A stretch of 64,000 bases of DNA from Lichenicola sp965198575 (GTDB taxonomy: Bacteria > Pseudomonadota > Alphaproteobacteria > Acetobacterales > Acetobacteraceae). The notes under the pieces are model-generated. The model was not told the origin of the DNA. It was given only the letters and a program-made list of their open reading frames with translations, and made no database searches. The stretch lies in NCBI RefSeq assembly GCF_965198575.1, contig NZ_OZ240671.1, positions 3,968,001-4,032,000 of the forward strand, in the 5' to 3' direction. Both the position numbers and the translations under genes were made by a program. Below are positions 8,704 through 18,800 of this stretch, piece after piece (positions within the stretch are counted from its first letter, which is position 1; each line of letters starts with the position of its first letter).

Positions 8704-9684
8704 ATGCAGGGTGTCATTCTGACCGAAGGCTATGCCGGCCTGGAGGCGCAGGCGCTGGGACTCGCCGAGCGGGCCGGGTTGGTGGTGGCGGGCACGCGGG
8801 CGCTGCGGCCAACGCTGCCGTGGGGCCGGCTGCCGCCGCGCTTCTGGCCGGCGCCGCTGGCGATGGTCGGTGGTGCTGATGGCGACGGCCTGCGCGATCT
8901 TCCGGACGGACTGCTGCTGACCGCCGGGGGCACCGGTGCCGCCGTGGGTGCCGTACTGCGTCGCCAGGGTCGTCGGGTGGTGCAGATCCAGAACCCGCGG
9001 ATGCGGCTGGATCGCTTCGACCTGGTGGTCGCCAACCGGCATGACGAGATCGACGGTCCCAACGTGCTGCTCGGCCGGACCGCCCTGCATCGCGTGACCC
9101 CGGCGGTGCTGGCCGAGGCGCGGGCGGCCTGGACCGAGCGGCTGGCACACCTGCCCAGGCCGCTGGTGGCGGTGCTGGTCGGCGGCTCGAACGGACGCTT
9201 CCGGATGGGACCGCCCGAGGCGGAGGCGCTCGCCGCGGGGCTTGCCGGGATGATGCGCACGGACCGCGTGGGCCTGGCGCTGACGCCCTCGCGTCGCACC
9301 GGCGCGGAGCAGCGGGCGATCCTGGAGCGCGCGCTGCAGCCGCTCGGCGGGTGGGTGTGGGACCTGGCCGGCGCGAACCCCTATCTCGGGCTGCTCGCCT
9401 GCGCCGACGCCATCGTGGTGACGTCGGACAGCGTGTCGATGGTGTCGGAGGCGGCGGCGACCAGCGTGCCGGTGCTGGTGGCGCATCTGCCAGGGCGGTC
9501 GAGGCGGATCGGCCTGTTCCTGCGCGATCTGGTTGACGCCGGCCGCATTCGATCCTTCAACGGCCGCTTCGAAAGCTGGAACGCGGCGCCACTGGACGAC
9601 ACCGACGCGGTGGCCGCCGAGATGTGCCGTCGCCTGGGTCTGCCGGTGACGTGCGAGGCGGGGCGGCCGGCCCCGAGCCACTAG
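8704..9684 (+). CDS. ELM1/GtrOC1-family putative nucleoside-diphosphate-sugar protein
   Basis: This 326-residue protein fits the DUF1022/mitochondrial fission ELM1 family, common in alphaproteobacteria and structurally like GT-B glycosyltransferases. Seen in the sequence: an N-terminal TEGYAGLEAQALGLAE motif right after the start, the VLVGGSNGRF loop near residue 160, and a C-terminal CADAIVVTSDSVSMVSEAAATSVPVLV segment where GT-B proteins bind the nucleotide sugar. I chose ATG 8704 because family members begin just before the TEG/TDG motif; GTG 8653 in frame would add 17 residues. It is followed after 18 bp by a gene of unknown function and then a debranching-type glucosidase, probably one transcript. 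Confidence 0.75.
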   Translation: MQGVILTEGYAGLEAQALGLAERAGLVVAGTRALRPTLPWGRLPPRFWPAPLAMVGGADGDGLRDLPDGLLLTAGGTGAAVGAVLRRQGRRVVQIQNPRMRLDRFDLVVANRHDEIDGPNVLLGRTALHRVTPAVLAEARAAWTERLAHLPRPLVAVLVGGSNGRFRMGPPEAEALAAGLAGMMRTDRVGLALTPSRRTGAEQRAILERALQPLGGWVWDLAGANPYLGLLACADAIVVTSDSVSMVSEAAATSVPVLVAHLPGRSRRIGLFLRDLVDAGRIRSFNGRFESWNAAPLDDTDAVAAEMCRRLGLPVTCEAGRPAPSH

Positions 9685-9702
9685 AGCGGGAAGTCCGAGA
9701 CG

Positions 9703-11598
9703 ATGCTGAACATCCAGACCTACGACGCGCGGGCCGGCGGCAACGTGCTCTACAAGGCACTCGCGCATCCGCTCGCGGCCGAGGCGCTGGCCACGCTGGG
9801 CGATCGCCTGAGGCGGCAGGGTCCGCTCGCGGTGTTCGACCCGGAGGCGGCCGCGGACATGCTGTTCGCGATGCATCCCACGCTGCCGCCGGTGACCGAG
9901 CTCTATGTGCAGGACGTCTCCGGTGTCGGCCGGCCGGCACTCGGCACCGATACGCTGCCGCTGACCGAGCTCGTGCACTCCCACGCGGCGACGCTGCTGG
10001 TCGTGAGCTTCGACGCGCAGCGGGTGCTGGCGCGCATGGGCAGCCTGGTGCCGCGCGGCATGCAGGTGGTGACGCTGGACGAGGCGCGGCTGCCGAGCGA
10101 GATGCTGACCGGCACGCGGAGCTATCTCGACCGGCTGAATTTCGCCACCAACTACGCGTTCTTCCGCGATGCCGGCGGCCTCTCGACGCGGCTGGTCACG
10201 GCGAACTACTGGGCCAATTACGGTGCCAGGCGGGTGCGGCTCTGGCTGCGGCTGTTCGACGCCGCCGGGGTTCCGATTGCCAGCTGGGAGGAGATGGCGC
10301 CAGCCGGGGCGGGCGGCATCATGATCGACAGCGGCGAGGTGCGCCGGCGCTTCGACCTTCCGGAGTTCACAGGCCAGCTCTTCATCCATGCGATCGGCGT
10401 CGCCGGCCATGACGTGGTGAAATACGCGCTCGACACCTACGACAACGGCGAGGGCACGGGCGGCGGCCGCAGCCTTTCGGTCACTCACGACGCCAATGCC
10501 TGGCCCTCCGATCGCTACGCGAACCTGCCGGCGCCGGATGCCGGGGAGACCGTACACCTGTGGGTGCAGAACAGCCACGCGACACCGATCCCCGCGGATG
10601 CGCTGAGCCTCGACCGGATGGGCGCGGAAACACCGGTCACGCTGCCGTTCGCGGTTGCACCCTATGCCAGCGTCGCGGTCGACGTGTCGGCGCATCTGCC
10701 TGGGCTGCACTGGCCGGCGCAGATCGAGCTGCGCGCAGGGCGTCACGTGGTGCGGCCGCGTTACGAGGTGACCCGGCATGGCCGCAGCCGCATCGCCCAC
10801 CTCAACGTCGAGCGCGCCGACCTGCGTCCGGATCCTGGTATCCCCACGCTGCCGGCGCCGATGGGCCGTGGCTACCTGCTGCCGTTCCCGGTGCTGCCGC
10901 CGGAGCAGTTCCGCAGCATCGTGCAGCCGACGATCATGGCCGAGCAGCAGGTCGATCTGCCGCTGCGGCTGGATGTATTCGACGTCGAGGGACACAAGGT
11001 CGGGGAGCGTTTTCTCGGCCGGCTGCCACGCAACCATGACGTGGCGATCGACCTTGCCGAACTCGGTGCACCCGAAGGTCATGCCGAGCTGGTCTATGAC
11101 TTTCGCGACGGTGGCAGCGCCGATGGCTGGCTGCACGCGCTGGTGCGCTACGAGAGCCTGACCACCCCGCACGTGGCGGAGACCAGTTTCGGCGCGCACA
11201 TCTTCAACACCGCGATGACCTATCGCGACGAGCCGCAATCCTATTCCGGACCGCCGCCCGGGCTGTCGACCCGCCTGTTCCTGCGCCTCGGCGACACCCA
11301 CCGGCACAGTTTCGCGGCCATGATGTATCCGGCGTCGGCGGCCTGGCATCCGCGCTCGCGGACCCAGCTGATCCTGCATGACGCGACCGGCGAGGTGGTG
11401 GCCGAGCGGCCGATCGAGATCGCCTGCTCCGGCTCGATGATGGTCTGGCCGCACAAGCTGTTCAGCCCCGAGCTGCTCGGCCTCGCGGGCCCGCGCGGCT
11501 ACGTGCTGATCCGCGATACCACCTGCCGGCTGTTCGGCTATCATGGCCTGATGGATGACGAGGGCGCGTTCTCGCTCGACCACATGTTCGGGTTCTGA
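9703..11598 (+). CDS. Hypothetical protein with three-fold beta-rich repeat
   Basis: I do not recognise this 631-residue protein. It has no signal peptide or membrane segment. Three regions of about 65 residues look related and start with an alternating beta pattern ending in D-A/V-x-G: RVRLWLRLFDAAG (178-189), VDLPLRLDVFDVEG (417-430) and RTQLILHDATGE (553-564). This suggests repeated beta-sandwich domains. The gene sits 18 bp after the ELM1-like gene and 25 bp before a GDE-type glucosidase with its own strong ribosome site. Co-transcription suggests a role in carbohydrate metabolism or binding, but that is inference only. Confidence 0.7.
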   Translation: MLNIQTYDARAGGNVLYKALAHPLAAEALATLGDRLRRQGPLAVFDPEAAADMLFAMHPTLPPVTELYVQDVSGVGRPALGTDTLPLTELVHSHAATLLVVSFDAQRVLARMGSLVPRGMQVVTLDEARLPSEMLTGTRSYLDRLNFATNYAFFRDAGGLSTRLVTANYWANYGARRVRLWLRLFDAAGVPIASWEEMAPAGAGGIMIDSGEVRRRFDLPEFTGQLFIHAIGVAGHDVVKYALDTYDNGEGTGGGRSLSVTHDANAWPSDRYANLPAPDAGETVHLWVQNSHATPIPADALSLDRMGAETPVTLPFAVAPYASVAVDVSAHLPGLHWPAQIELRAGRHVVRPRYEVTRHGRSRIAHLNVERADLRPDPGIPTLPAPMGRGYLLPFPVLPPEQFRSIVQPTIMAEQQVDLPLRLDVFDVEGHKVGERFLGRLPRNHDVAIDLAELGAPEGHAELVYDFRDGGSADGWLHALVRYESLTTPHVAETSFGAHIFNTAMTYRDEPQSYSGPPPGLSTRLFLRLGDTHRHSFAAMMYPASAAWHPRSRTQLILHDATGEVVAERPIEIACSGSMMVWPHKLFSPELLGLAGPRGYVLIRDTTCRLFGYHGLMDDEGAFSLDHMFGF

Positions 11599-11623
11599 CC
11601 GCCGCCGCAGAAGGAGACGCCGC

Positions 11624-13807
11624 ATGCCGTTCAAGGTGCAGGTCGGACCGCCGCAGATCGCGATCCATCAGGCCCAGACGGTGCTGATCACCGAGAACGA
11701 TGGCGGGATCACCTGGCCGACCGACAAGGGGCTGTATTTCCGCGACACCCGGCTGATCAGTGCGTGGTCGATCTATGCGAACGGGGTGCCCTGGCGGCTG
11801 CTGAACGGCGGCGCCATCACCTACTACGCGGCGCGCGTGTTCCTCACCAACGACGCCTTCCGGACACAGGACGGCATGGTCGATGCACGCACCGTCGCAC
11901 TCGTGATCAGCCGCGAGATCGATGGCGGCATGCACGAGGATCTCGACATCACCAACCACGGCGCCGCGCCGTTGAAATTCAACCTCGAGCTGGCGCTGCG
12001 TTGCGACTTCGCGGACACCTTCGAGGTCAAGTCCGACCGGATCGTGCGCCGCGGCAAGATCACCACGGTGTGGGACGAGGCCGCGCAGAAGCTCTCCAAC
12101 ACCTACTGCAACGCGGACTTCATCCGCGCCGTCACCATCACCGCACTGCACGCGCCGGCGCTGTACGCGAACGGCCGGTTGAGCTTCGATATCGAGTTGG
12201 CGCCCGGTGCCTCGTGGCACTGCTGCCTGCGCTACGACCTGACCGATGGCGAGGTGCTCATCGAGGCCCCGCGGGAGTGCGCGGCGCACGACGCGGAAAA
12301 CCGGCATTCGGCCAACCTGCGCGACTGGCAATCGCGCGTTCTCAAGATCACCAGCTCGAACGAGGAATATTACCGCTTCTTCCACCAGGCGGTCGAGGAC
12401 ATGGCGGCACTCCGCCTGCCGATCGGCAGCGGCGACCACATGGAATTCGTGCCGGCAGCCGGACTGCCCTGGTTCATGGCGCCGTTCGGACGCGACAGCC
12501 TGATCGTGTCGTTGCAGAACATCACGATCTACCCGGAATTCGCCCGCGGTGCGCTGGATGTGCTGGGCAGCCTGCAGGCCACCGAATACGACGCCTACCG
12601 GGACGCCGAACCCGGCAAGATCATGCACGAATTGCGCTATGGCGAGCTCGCCCATTTCAAGCTGATCCCGCACACGCCGTATTACGGCACCGCCGATGCG
12701 ACGCCGCTCTGGCTGATCACCCTTCATGCCGCCTGGCGCGCGACCGGCGATCGCGATCTCCTAGACCGGCACCTGAAGACTGCGGAGGCGTGCCTCGAGT
12801 GGATCGACCATGACGGCGATCGCGACGGCGACGGCTTCCAGGAATACCAGACGCGCTCGAGCGCCGGCTACGAGAACATGGGCTGGAAGGATAGCGGCGA
12901 GGCGGTGATGTATCCGGACGGCACGCTGGTGCGCGGCCCGAAGGCGCTGTGCGAGTTGCAAGGCTACGTCTATGACGCCTGGCAACGCATGGCACAGATA
13001 TTCGACGTGCTCGGACAGGCCGGGCGTGCCAGCGACTTGCGGAACAAGGCGCACGCGTTGTTCGAGCGCTTCAATGCGGCGTTCTGGGACGAGGCCGGCG
13101 GATACTACGCCTACGCCCTCGACGGCGAAAAGAAACAGGTGCTGTCGGTGGCGTCCAACCCCGGGCACTGCCTGTGGTCCGGCATCGTCCGGCCGGATCG
13201 TGCTCAGAAGGTGGTGCAGCGGCTGATGGCGCCGGACATGTGGTCGGGCTTCGGCATCCGCACGCTGTCATCGGCGCATAAGTCATTCAATCCGTATGCG
13301 TATCAGCTTGGTGCCGTCTGGCCGCACGACAACTCGCTCATCGCGCTCGGCTTCAAGCGATACGGCTTCGACGCGGAGGCGGCACAGATCGCCCGCGACA
13401 TCAGCGGGGCGGCGTCGCATTTCGAGAACAACCAGCTTCCCGAGCTCTATGCCGGCATCCAGAAGGACAGCACCAATTTCCCGGTGCAGTATCTGGGCGC
13501 CAACGTGCCGCAGGCCTGGGCGGCGGGATCGGCCTTCACGCTGCTGCATGCGATGCTCGGCCTGGCACCGGACGCGCCGCAATCCCGCCTGACGGTCGAT
13601 CCGGCGCTCCCGGACTGGATGCCGGACGTCACGCTGACGGACCTGACCGTCGGGCAGACGAAGTTCGCGATCCGGTTCTGGCGCGACGGCGCTGCCACCC
13701 GCCACGAGGTGCTGGCCGGCGATCCGGCGGCGGTGCAACGGCTGCCATTCGGGCGGGCGCTCGATTTCGGCGTGCCGGGAGAGCAGCCGGGAGGGGGCCT
13801 GACCTGA
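11624..13807 (+). CDS. Amylo-alpha-1,6-glucosidase-like (glycogen debranching) enzyme
   Basis: The 727-residue protein has an N-terminal GDE_N-type beta domain (about 1-240; GLYFRDTRLISAW near residue 36) and a C-terminal (alpha/alpha)6-barrel glycosidase domain (about 250-700). Barrel landmarks are GLPWFMAPFGRDSL, the ELRYGELAHF segment, NMGWKDSGEAV, and NPYAYQLGAVWPHDNSLIALG. Members hydrolyse alpha-1,6 or related glucosidic bonds, and bacterial forms of this layout are often only loosely called debranching enzymes. AAGGAG at 11611-11616, 7 bases ahead of ATG 11624, fixes the start; an in-frame upstream ATG at 11555 would encode a poly-Arg leader inside the previous gene. It is probably co-transcribed with the unknown protein upstream. 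Confidence 0.87.
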   Translation: MPFKVQVGPPQIAIHQAQTVLITENDGGITWPTDKGLYFRDTRLISAWSIYANGVPWRLLNGGAITYYAARVFLTNDAFRTQDGMVDARTVALVISREIDGGMHEDLDITNHGAAPLKFNLELALRCDFADTFEVKSDRIVRRGKITTVWDEAAQKLSNTYCNADFIRAVTITALHAPALYANGRLSFDIELAPGASWHCCLRYDLTDGEVLIEAPRECAAHDAENRHSANLRDWQSRVLKITSSNEEYYRFFHQAVEDMAALRLPIGSGDHMEFVPAAGLPWFMAPFGRDSLIVSLQNITIYPEFARGALDVLGSLQATEYDAYRDAEPGKIMHELRYGELAHFKLIPHTPYYGTADATPLWLITLHAAWRATGDRDLLDRHLKTAEACLEWIDHDGDRDGDGFQEYQTRSSAGYENMGWKDSGEAVMYPDGTLVRGPKALCELQGYVYDAWQRMAQIFDVLGQAGRASDLRNKAHALFERFNAAFWDEAGGYYAYALDGEKKQVLSVASNPGHCLWSGIVRPDRAQKVVQRLMAPDMWSGFGIRTLSSAHKSFNPYAYQLGAVWPHDNSLIALGFKRYGFDAEAAQIARDISGAASHFENNQLPELYAGIQKDSTNFPVQYLGANVPQAWAAGSAFTLLHAMLGLAPDAPQSRLTVDPALPDWMPDVTLTDLTVGQTKFAIRFWRDGAATRHEVLAGDPAAVQRLPFGRALDFGVPGEQPGGGLT

Positions 13808-13937
13808 TGCAGCAGGCCTGCAGGGGAACGGACGCGCACACGCAGGACCGGTGAGCCGCCGGGGGTCCGGCGTCATGTCGACCGGGTTCAGCCTGGGAGC
13901 CGAGGCGCTGCTGCTTCCGACCGCACGCCGGCTCGGA

Positions 13938-14012
13938 TGGTGGGTGCGACAGGGATTGAACCTGTGACCCCCGCCGTGTGAAGGCGATGCTCTACCGCTG
14001 AGCTACGCACCC
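13938..14012 (-). tRNA. tRNA-Val(CAC)
   Basis: On the minus strand the sequence folds as a cloverleaf. The acceptor arm GGGTGCG (14012-14006) pairs with CGCACCC (13948-13942), followed by A73 and an encoded CCA (13940-13938). The D arm contains AGCTCAGCGGTAGAGC, the anticodon loop TTCACAC gives anticodon CAC, and the T arm is ACAGG/CCTGT with loop TTCAATC. This reads GUG valine codons. The gene stands alone between the glucosidase and the O-glycosylation ligase region. Confidence 0.95.
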
Positions 14013-14282
14013 ATCCTGCCCGGTGACGCGGCTTGTATGGCGATTTCGGTGGCTCGGCAAGAGGCTGGGGTCCGGGGAAATCCGGAACGAGACAGACATA
14101 TCGGCGGGCGTCATGTGATCTGCCGAAGCGGGCGGGGGTGCCCGGGGGGCTCGCGGAGACGGGCTGGCTGTCGGCCGGCCACCAGCCGTCGCGTCCCGGT
14201 CACGAATCCATTCCGGCTTGCAATCCTGTTCGGCGCTCGTATCAGTTGTCGACCTGGCCGAGGGACAAAGGAAGCCTTCAGA
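14013..14282. other. Spacer between tRNA-Val and ligase operon
   Basis: The 475-bp gap from 13808 to 14282 holds only the tRNA gene. The part upstream of 14283 (in particular 14040-14260) should carry the promoter for the small membrane ORF and O-glycosylation ligase. I see no clear -35/-10 or -24/-12 element there. Confidence 0.3.
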
Positions 14283-14429
14283 ATGGATGCGATACTGCTC
14301 CTCCTGGAATGTGCCGGGATCTTCCTCGTCCTGCGCTGGGTGGTGGCCGGCCAGGGCAGTGCAGGGCTGCTCGCGTGGCGGCCATCACCCGGCCCGGACA
14401 TGAAGGCCCGCCGCCGCCGGCCGCGCTGA
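14283..14429 (+). CDS. Small single-span membrane protein
   Basis: A 48-residue reading frame starts at ATG 14283 with AAAGGA about 10 bases upstream. It encodes an N-terminal hydrophobic helix (ILLLLECAGIFLVLRWVV, residues 3-20) and a short basic tail ending in RRRR. It stops 6 bp before the O-glycosylation ligase start, so it may be a leader or partner of that membrane protein. No family is recognised. The ribosome site and tight spacing are the support; coding status is not certain. Confidence 0.45.
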   Translation: MDAILLLLECAGIFLVLRWVVAGQGSAGLLAWRPSPGPDMKARRRRPR

Positions 14430-14435
14430 CACGGC

Positions 14436-15836
14436 ATGCGCGACATCGCCTTCCTCGCATGCTGGCTGGTCCTGCTGCCGCTGGTGTTTCGCGGGGCGCA
14501 TCTGGGTGTCCTGCTCTGGGCCTGGACCTCGCTGCTGGCACCGAACGACCTGCTCTACGGCATAGGCATGTCGATCCCGTTCGCCAAGCTGGCAGCGCTG
14601 CCCACCTTGTTGCAGCTGGTGTTCCACCGGCGTGGCGAGGTGCAGTTCCGCATCGGTCGCACCGGCATGCTGATGCTGGCACTCGGCGTCCTTGCGGTGG
14701 TGTCGCAAAGCCTCTCGCCGATGGTCGATACCGCGCCCGGCTGGGACCTTTGCGTCCGTTTCCTGAAGGTGCTGGGGCTGGCGCTCGCCGTGCTGTGCTG
14801 CATCAACAACCGGCTGCGCGTGCATGGGCTGCTGCTCGCGATCTGCCTGGGCATCGGGTACATCGCCGTCGACGAGGGCGCCAAGTTCCTGATCTCCGGC
14901 AGCAGCCACAAGGTGGTCGGCTCGCCCTCGCTCGGCGACAACAACCAGGTGGCACTCGACGTCGTGCTGATGCTGCCGTTGCTGCACTACCTGTACGGGG
15001 CCGCAGCATCCCGGCTGCTGCGTCTGGTCTGCATCGGCACGGCGATCCTGGCCGTCGTCACCGTGATTGCGACGTTCTCCCGGGGCGGCTTCATCGGGCT
15101 GATGATCGTGGCGATCGCGTCGGTTGCCGGCAGCCGGCGCAAGGTGCTGGCAGCCGCATTGCTGGCGGTGAGCCTGGCGGTCGGCTGGTCGCTGACCGGC
15201 GCCGACTGGGCGGCGCGGATCGACACGGTGCAGCACGCGCAGAACGACGACTCCTTCATGGGGCGCGTCGAGGCCTGGAAGGTCAGCCTGTCCCTGGCCC
15301 TCGAGCGCCCGCTGACCGGCGGTGGACTGCACGCCATCCAGCACGCCGACATGTGGAACAGCCAGGCCCGGCGGGCTGCCATGCTGCAGGTCGTGCCCGG
15401 CGTACCGATCGGGGTGTTCCCGCGTGCCGCGCACAGCATCTATTTCGAGGTGCTGGGCGACCTCGGTGTCCCCGGCCTCGTGGTGCTGCTACTGCTGCTG
15501 GCCGGCGCCTGGCGTGACGGCGGCATGGCGAGGCGGCTGGTCTCGCGATCGGGCCGGGCGGACCTGATCTGGGCGGCGGCACTGGCCGGTCACCTGCGGG
15601 TCTCGCTGCTCGCCTTCATGGTGTCCGGCGGCCTGCTGAGCGCTGCCTACCGCGACATCGACTATCTCCTGGTGGCCCTGCTCGCCGTGGTCAGGATGAT
15701 CGTCCAGCGCAGCCTGGCGACGCCCGATGCGGCGTCGCCGAATGCCGCCGACCCCGATGCAGCCTGGCCGCGGGGCCGGGTGCGATATGCACCCGTGCGG
15801 GGCCAGGTCACCGCGGTGACGACAGCCGTCAGGTGA
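14436..15836 (+). CDS. Putative O-glycosylation ligase, exosortase A-associated (Wzy/WaaL-like)
   Basis: This 466-residue polytopic membrane protein resembles the O-antigen ligase/polymerase superfamily, in particular the exosortase A-associated O-glycosylation ligase type. It has about 10 hydrophobic segments. The catalytic-type periplasmic loop contains GRVEAWKVSLSLALERPLTGGG (about residues 274-295) and R-A-A-H-S-I-Y-F-E-V-L-G-D-L-G near 330-344, both hallmarks of the family. Family members transfer lipid-linked glycans to proteins or polymerise repeat units. No other Wzy-type polymerase was found in the window, so this could also polymerise the exopolysaccharide. Its C-terminal tail is Ala/Asp-rich, and its stop overlaps the convergent beta-helix gene by 8 bp. 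Confidence 0.83.
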   Translation: MRDIAFLACWLVLLPLVFRGAHLGVLLWAWTSLLAPNDLLYGIGMSIPFAKLAALPTLLQLVFHRRGEVQFRIGRTGMLMLALGVLAVVSQSLSPMVDTAPGWDLCVRFLKVLGLALAVLCCINNRLRVHGLLLAICLGIGYIAVDEGAKFLISGSSHKVVGSPSLGDNNQVALDVVLMLPLLHYLYGAAASRLLRLVCIGTAILAVVTVIATFSRGGFIGLMIVAIASVAGSRRKVLAAALLAVSLAVGWSLTGADWAARIDTVQHAQNDDSFMGRVEAWKVSLSLALERPLTGGGLHAIQHADMWNSQARRAAMLQVVPGVPIGVFPRAAHSIYFEVLGDLGVPGLVVLLLLLAGAWRDGGMARRLVSRSGRADLIWAAALAGHLRVSLLAFMVSGGLLSAAYRDIDYLLVALLAVVRMIVQRSLATPDAASPNAADPDAAWPRGRVRYAPVRGQVTAVTTAVR

Positions 15837-18800
15837 CGGGCCCGGTCACGCCGACCAGCATGATGTGCGTGCCGTCGCTCAGGCTCAGGCCGTAGCCGCC
15901 TGAACCCACCGACGCGGTGACGATGCTGACGCCGTGCAGGACGAGCTTGTCGGTCGCGCTCCGGAAGCCGGTGATGATGTCGGTCCCACCGCCATGTCCG
16001 GCGACCGCGTTGAAGATGTCGGCGGCGCCATAGGCCGCTTCCTGCACATGGGTGTTGCCGGTGCCGAAGGTGACGGCGCCGCCGTTCGGGGTCAGCGTGA
16101 CTTTCGCGCTGCCGCTGCCGGCAGTGAAGCTCGTCCCGGCACTGCCGCCGAGCAGCGTGACGTTGCCGCTTCCTGCCATGACATTGGCGCTGCCGTATTC
16201 GGCATTGATCTGCGCCGCACCGCTGCCACCGATGAAGGTCAACGCGCCGGGGCCCTGGTCGTAGCTCAGGGTGCCGGATCCGCCTTGCACGGTGACGCCG
16301 TCGCCCGTGTTCCAGTCCTGGTCGAGGATGGAGAGCGGCCCCGACCCGCCGGTGACGTGCACCCCGGCGGTCTTCAACACGATGGCGTCGGTTGCCGATC
16401 CGCCGGTGATGGTATCGGCCGCCGCCGAGGCAACGTTCGCGGCACCGGCGCCGAGCTGGATGATCGAGCCATGGCCGGTCGTGGCGATGGTGGTCGCGCC
16501 GACCGCCGCTTCCGCCAGGGTCGCGGACCCGCCGGTCACCGTCGTCGCGCCGGCATTGAGCAGGCCGAGCCGGACGCTGGCATTCGTCTCGCTGACGGTC
16601 TCCACGGCGGCCCCGGTAGCACCGACGGAGATGGTGGCGACGGCACCCTGGTTGACGGTCACCGTGTCCTGGCCGGCGCCGACCAGGGTGTCGCGCCCGT
16701 CCAGCGTGATGGTGCTGTAGCCGGTGCTGCCGTGGACCAGGCTGTTGCCATGCACCACGAGGACCTGGTTGCCGCCGCCACCGCTGATGCTGTCGTTGCC
16801 GTAGCTGTTCACGATGTCGCCGCCGGCCAGCTGCAGCAGGTTGGAGGAGCCCGCCGCGGTGGTGATGATGTCGGCGCCGCCGCCATCCCGGGCGAGGATG
16901 GTCAGGCCGCCGGAACCACCCTGGATGGTCTCGCGCGAACCGTCGATCACGGTCATCCGTCCGGTGCCGCCGATGAGCGTGTTGCTGTTCAGATCGAGCA
17001 TGACGGTGTTGGCGGCCGCCTCGCCGACATAGGTCAGGGCGCCGGTATCACCACCCAGGGTGACGGTACCCGCGGCGCCGTAAACCGTTGCCCCGAGCGT
17101 GTCGCCGCGCCCGAAAACATCGAGGGTGCCGGTTCCGGCGTAGATCTTTGCTTGTCCGGTCACGATCATCGTGTCCAAGCCCGATCCCGCGCGGATGGTG
17201 TCCGGTCCTGCACTCTGCACGTTGGCGGTGCCGGTCCCGAGGGTCAGGGTGCTGCCCGTCACGCCGGCTGCGGTGGCCACGTTCATCGCCCCACCCTCGA
17301 CGTTGACGGTCGACGCGCCGCCGGTGATGGCCATCGCCTCGGTCGCACCGCCCTGCGTGATGTTGAATTGCACGTTGCCGCCATCGTTGTTGAGGATGAG
17401 GCTGGCGAATGCTCCGGACATGGCAGCCTGCCCGCCGTCATCGATCGAGACCCGGGCATTGCCGCCGTGACCGGTGATCGCGGCGGTGCCGTTCACGGTC
17501 CACTGGTTGTCGCCCTGGCCGTCCTGGATCACGGCGGTGCCGCCGATGGTGGCGACGATGTTGCCGGCGCCGGCAGTGATGGCGTCGTGACCCTCGCTGT
17601 CGATCTGGTCGCTGCCGTGGAGGATCAGCGTGTTCGAGGATCCGGCCGCGGTGGCGAAGGAGTTTCCGCCGGAGGTCGGGCTTTCGGTGAGGTTCATGCC
17701 GCCGCTGCCGCCGATGGCGATCACATGCCCGATCGCGGCATAGACGGTGAGCAACCCGCCACCGCCCTCGACCGCCTGCAGCGCCACATCGAGCGTCACG
17801 TTGTGCGCCAGGTTGTCGGTGATCACGAGGGTGTTGCCGGGCAGCACGCCGACCTGGGTGATGTCGGGCAGCGGGTTGCCGAGACCGTCGACGTTGCCGG
17901 TCCCGGTCGCCGGGCCGTCGACGATCTCGGCGGGAGTGAGCCGGGTGAAGCTGTTGTTGTCGATGCTGGCGCTGATCGCGGTCTGGTTGAGGACGGCCAC
18001 CGCCTCGGGGCCGTAATCGTTGACGAACTGGTTGCCGGTGATGGTGAGCGAGGATCCGACATAGGGGATGCCTTCGCCGCCGAAATGCACCATCGCCGAA
18101 TTCTGCGCCTCCGGGCCCTTCTCGATCAGGTTGCCGGTGATGGTGTCCTTGCCGCCATCCGGCAGGTCGATCTCGTAGCTGGCGGTTCCGGTCGGACCAT
18201 CCTTGAACACGTTGTCGGTGATGACGTTGACCAGCGCACGGCTCTTGAATTCATGGCCGACCACGGCGCCCTGGAACACGTCGTTGGTCGCCGTCAGCGA
18301 ACTGACTGCGCCGACATAGAGATTATGCGTATAGCCGCTGCCCGAGCCGTTATCGGTGAAGGTCGAGTTGGTCACGACGATGGTGTTGGTGGTGAGGGCG
18401 CTCAGGACCGGCACCGCCAGCAACCCATCCTGGTTGTTGCTGAAGCTGTCATGGTCCAGCACCATCTGACCGCCTTCGTAACGGATCCCGGCACCGTTGC
18501 CGCCATCGGCGGCACCGATCGCGGCGCCGGAGAAGGACAGGTTGCGGATCGTCACGTCGTTGTCGACGGTCAGGATCCCCTTCATGTTCGGGGGCGGCAC
18601 CGTGGCGACGAAATTGGCCATGCCACCGACGCCCTGGATGGTCACCTTGGCCGTGACGATGCCGAAATCGTTCGTGTAGGTACCGGCCAGGACATCGATT
18701 GTGTCGCCGTTGACGGCAACCGCCAGGGCCGCCGACAGCGTCGCGAATTCTCCTCCCGCGCCGACCGTCAGGATGTCCGGGTTCGCTGTCGGCACCATGT

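Noticed and set aside
8545..11634. Very long open frame of about 1029 codons on the minus strand
   Set aside because: It is antisense to the ELM1-like protein and the 631-residue protein, has random-like Arg/His/Gln-rich composition and no domain. It is an artefact of GC-rich DNA.
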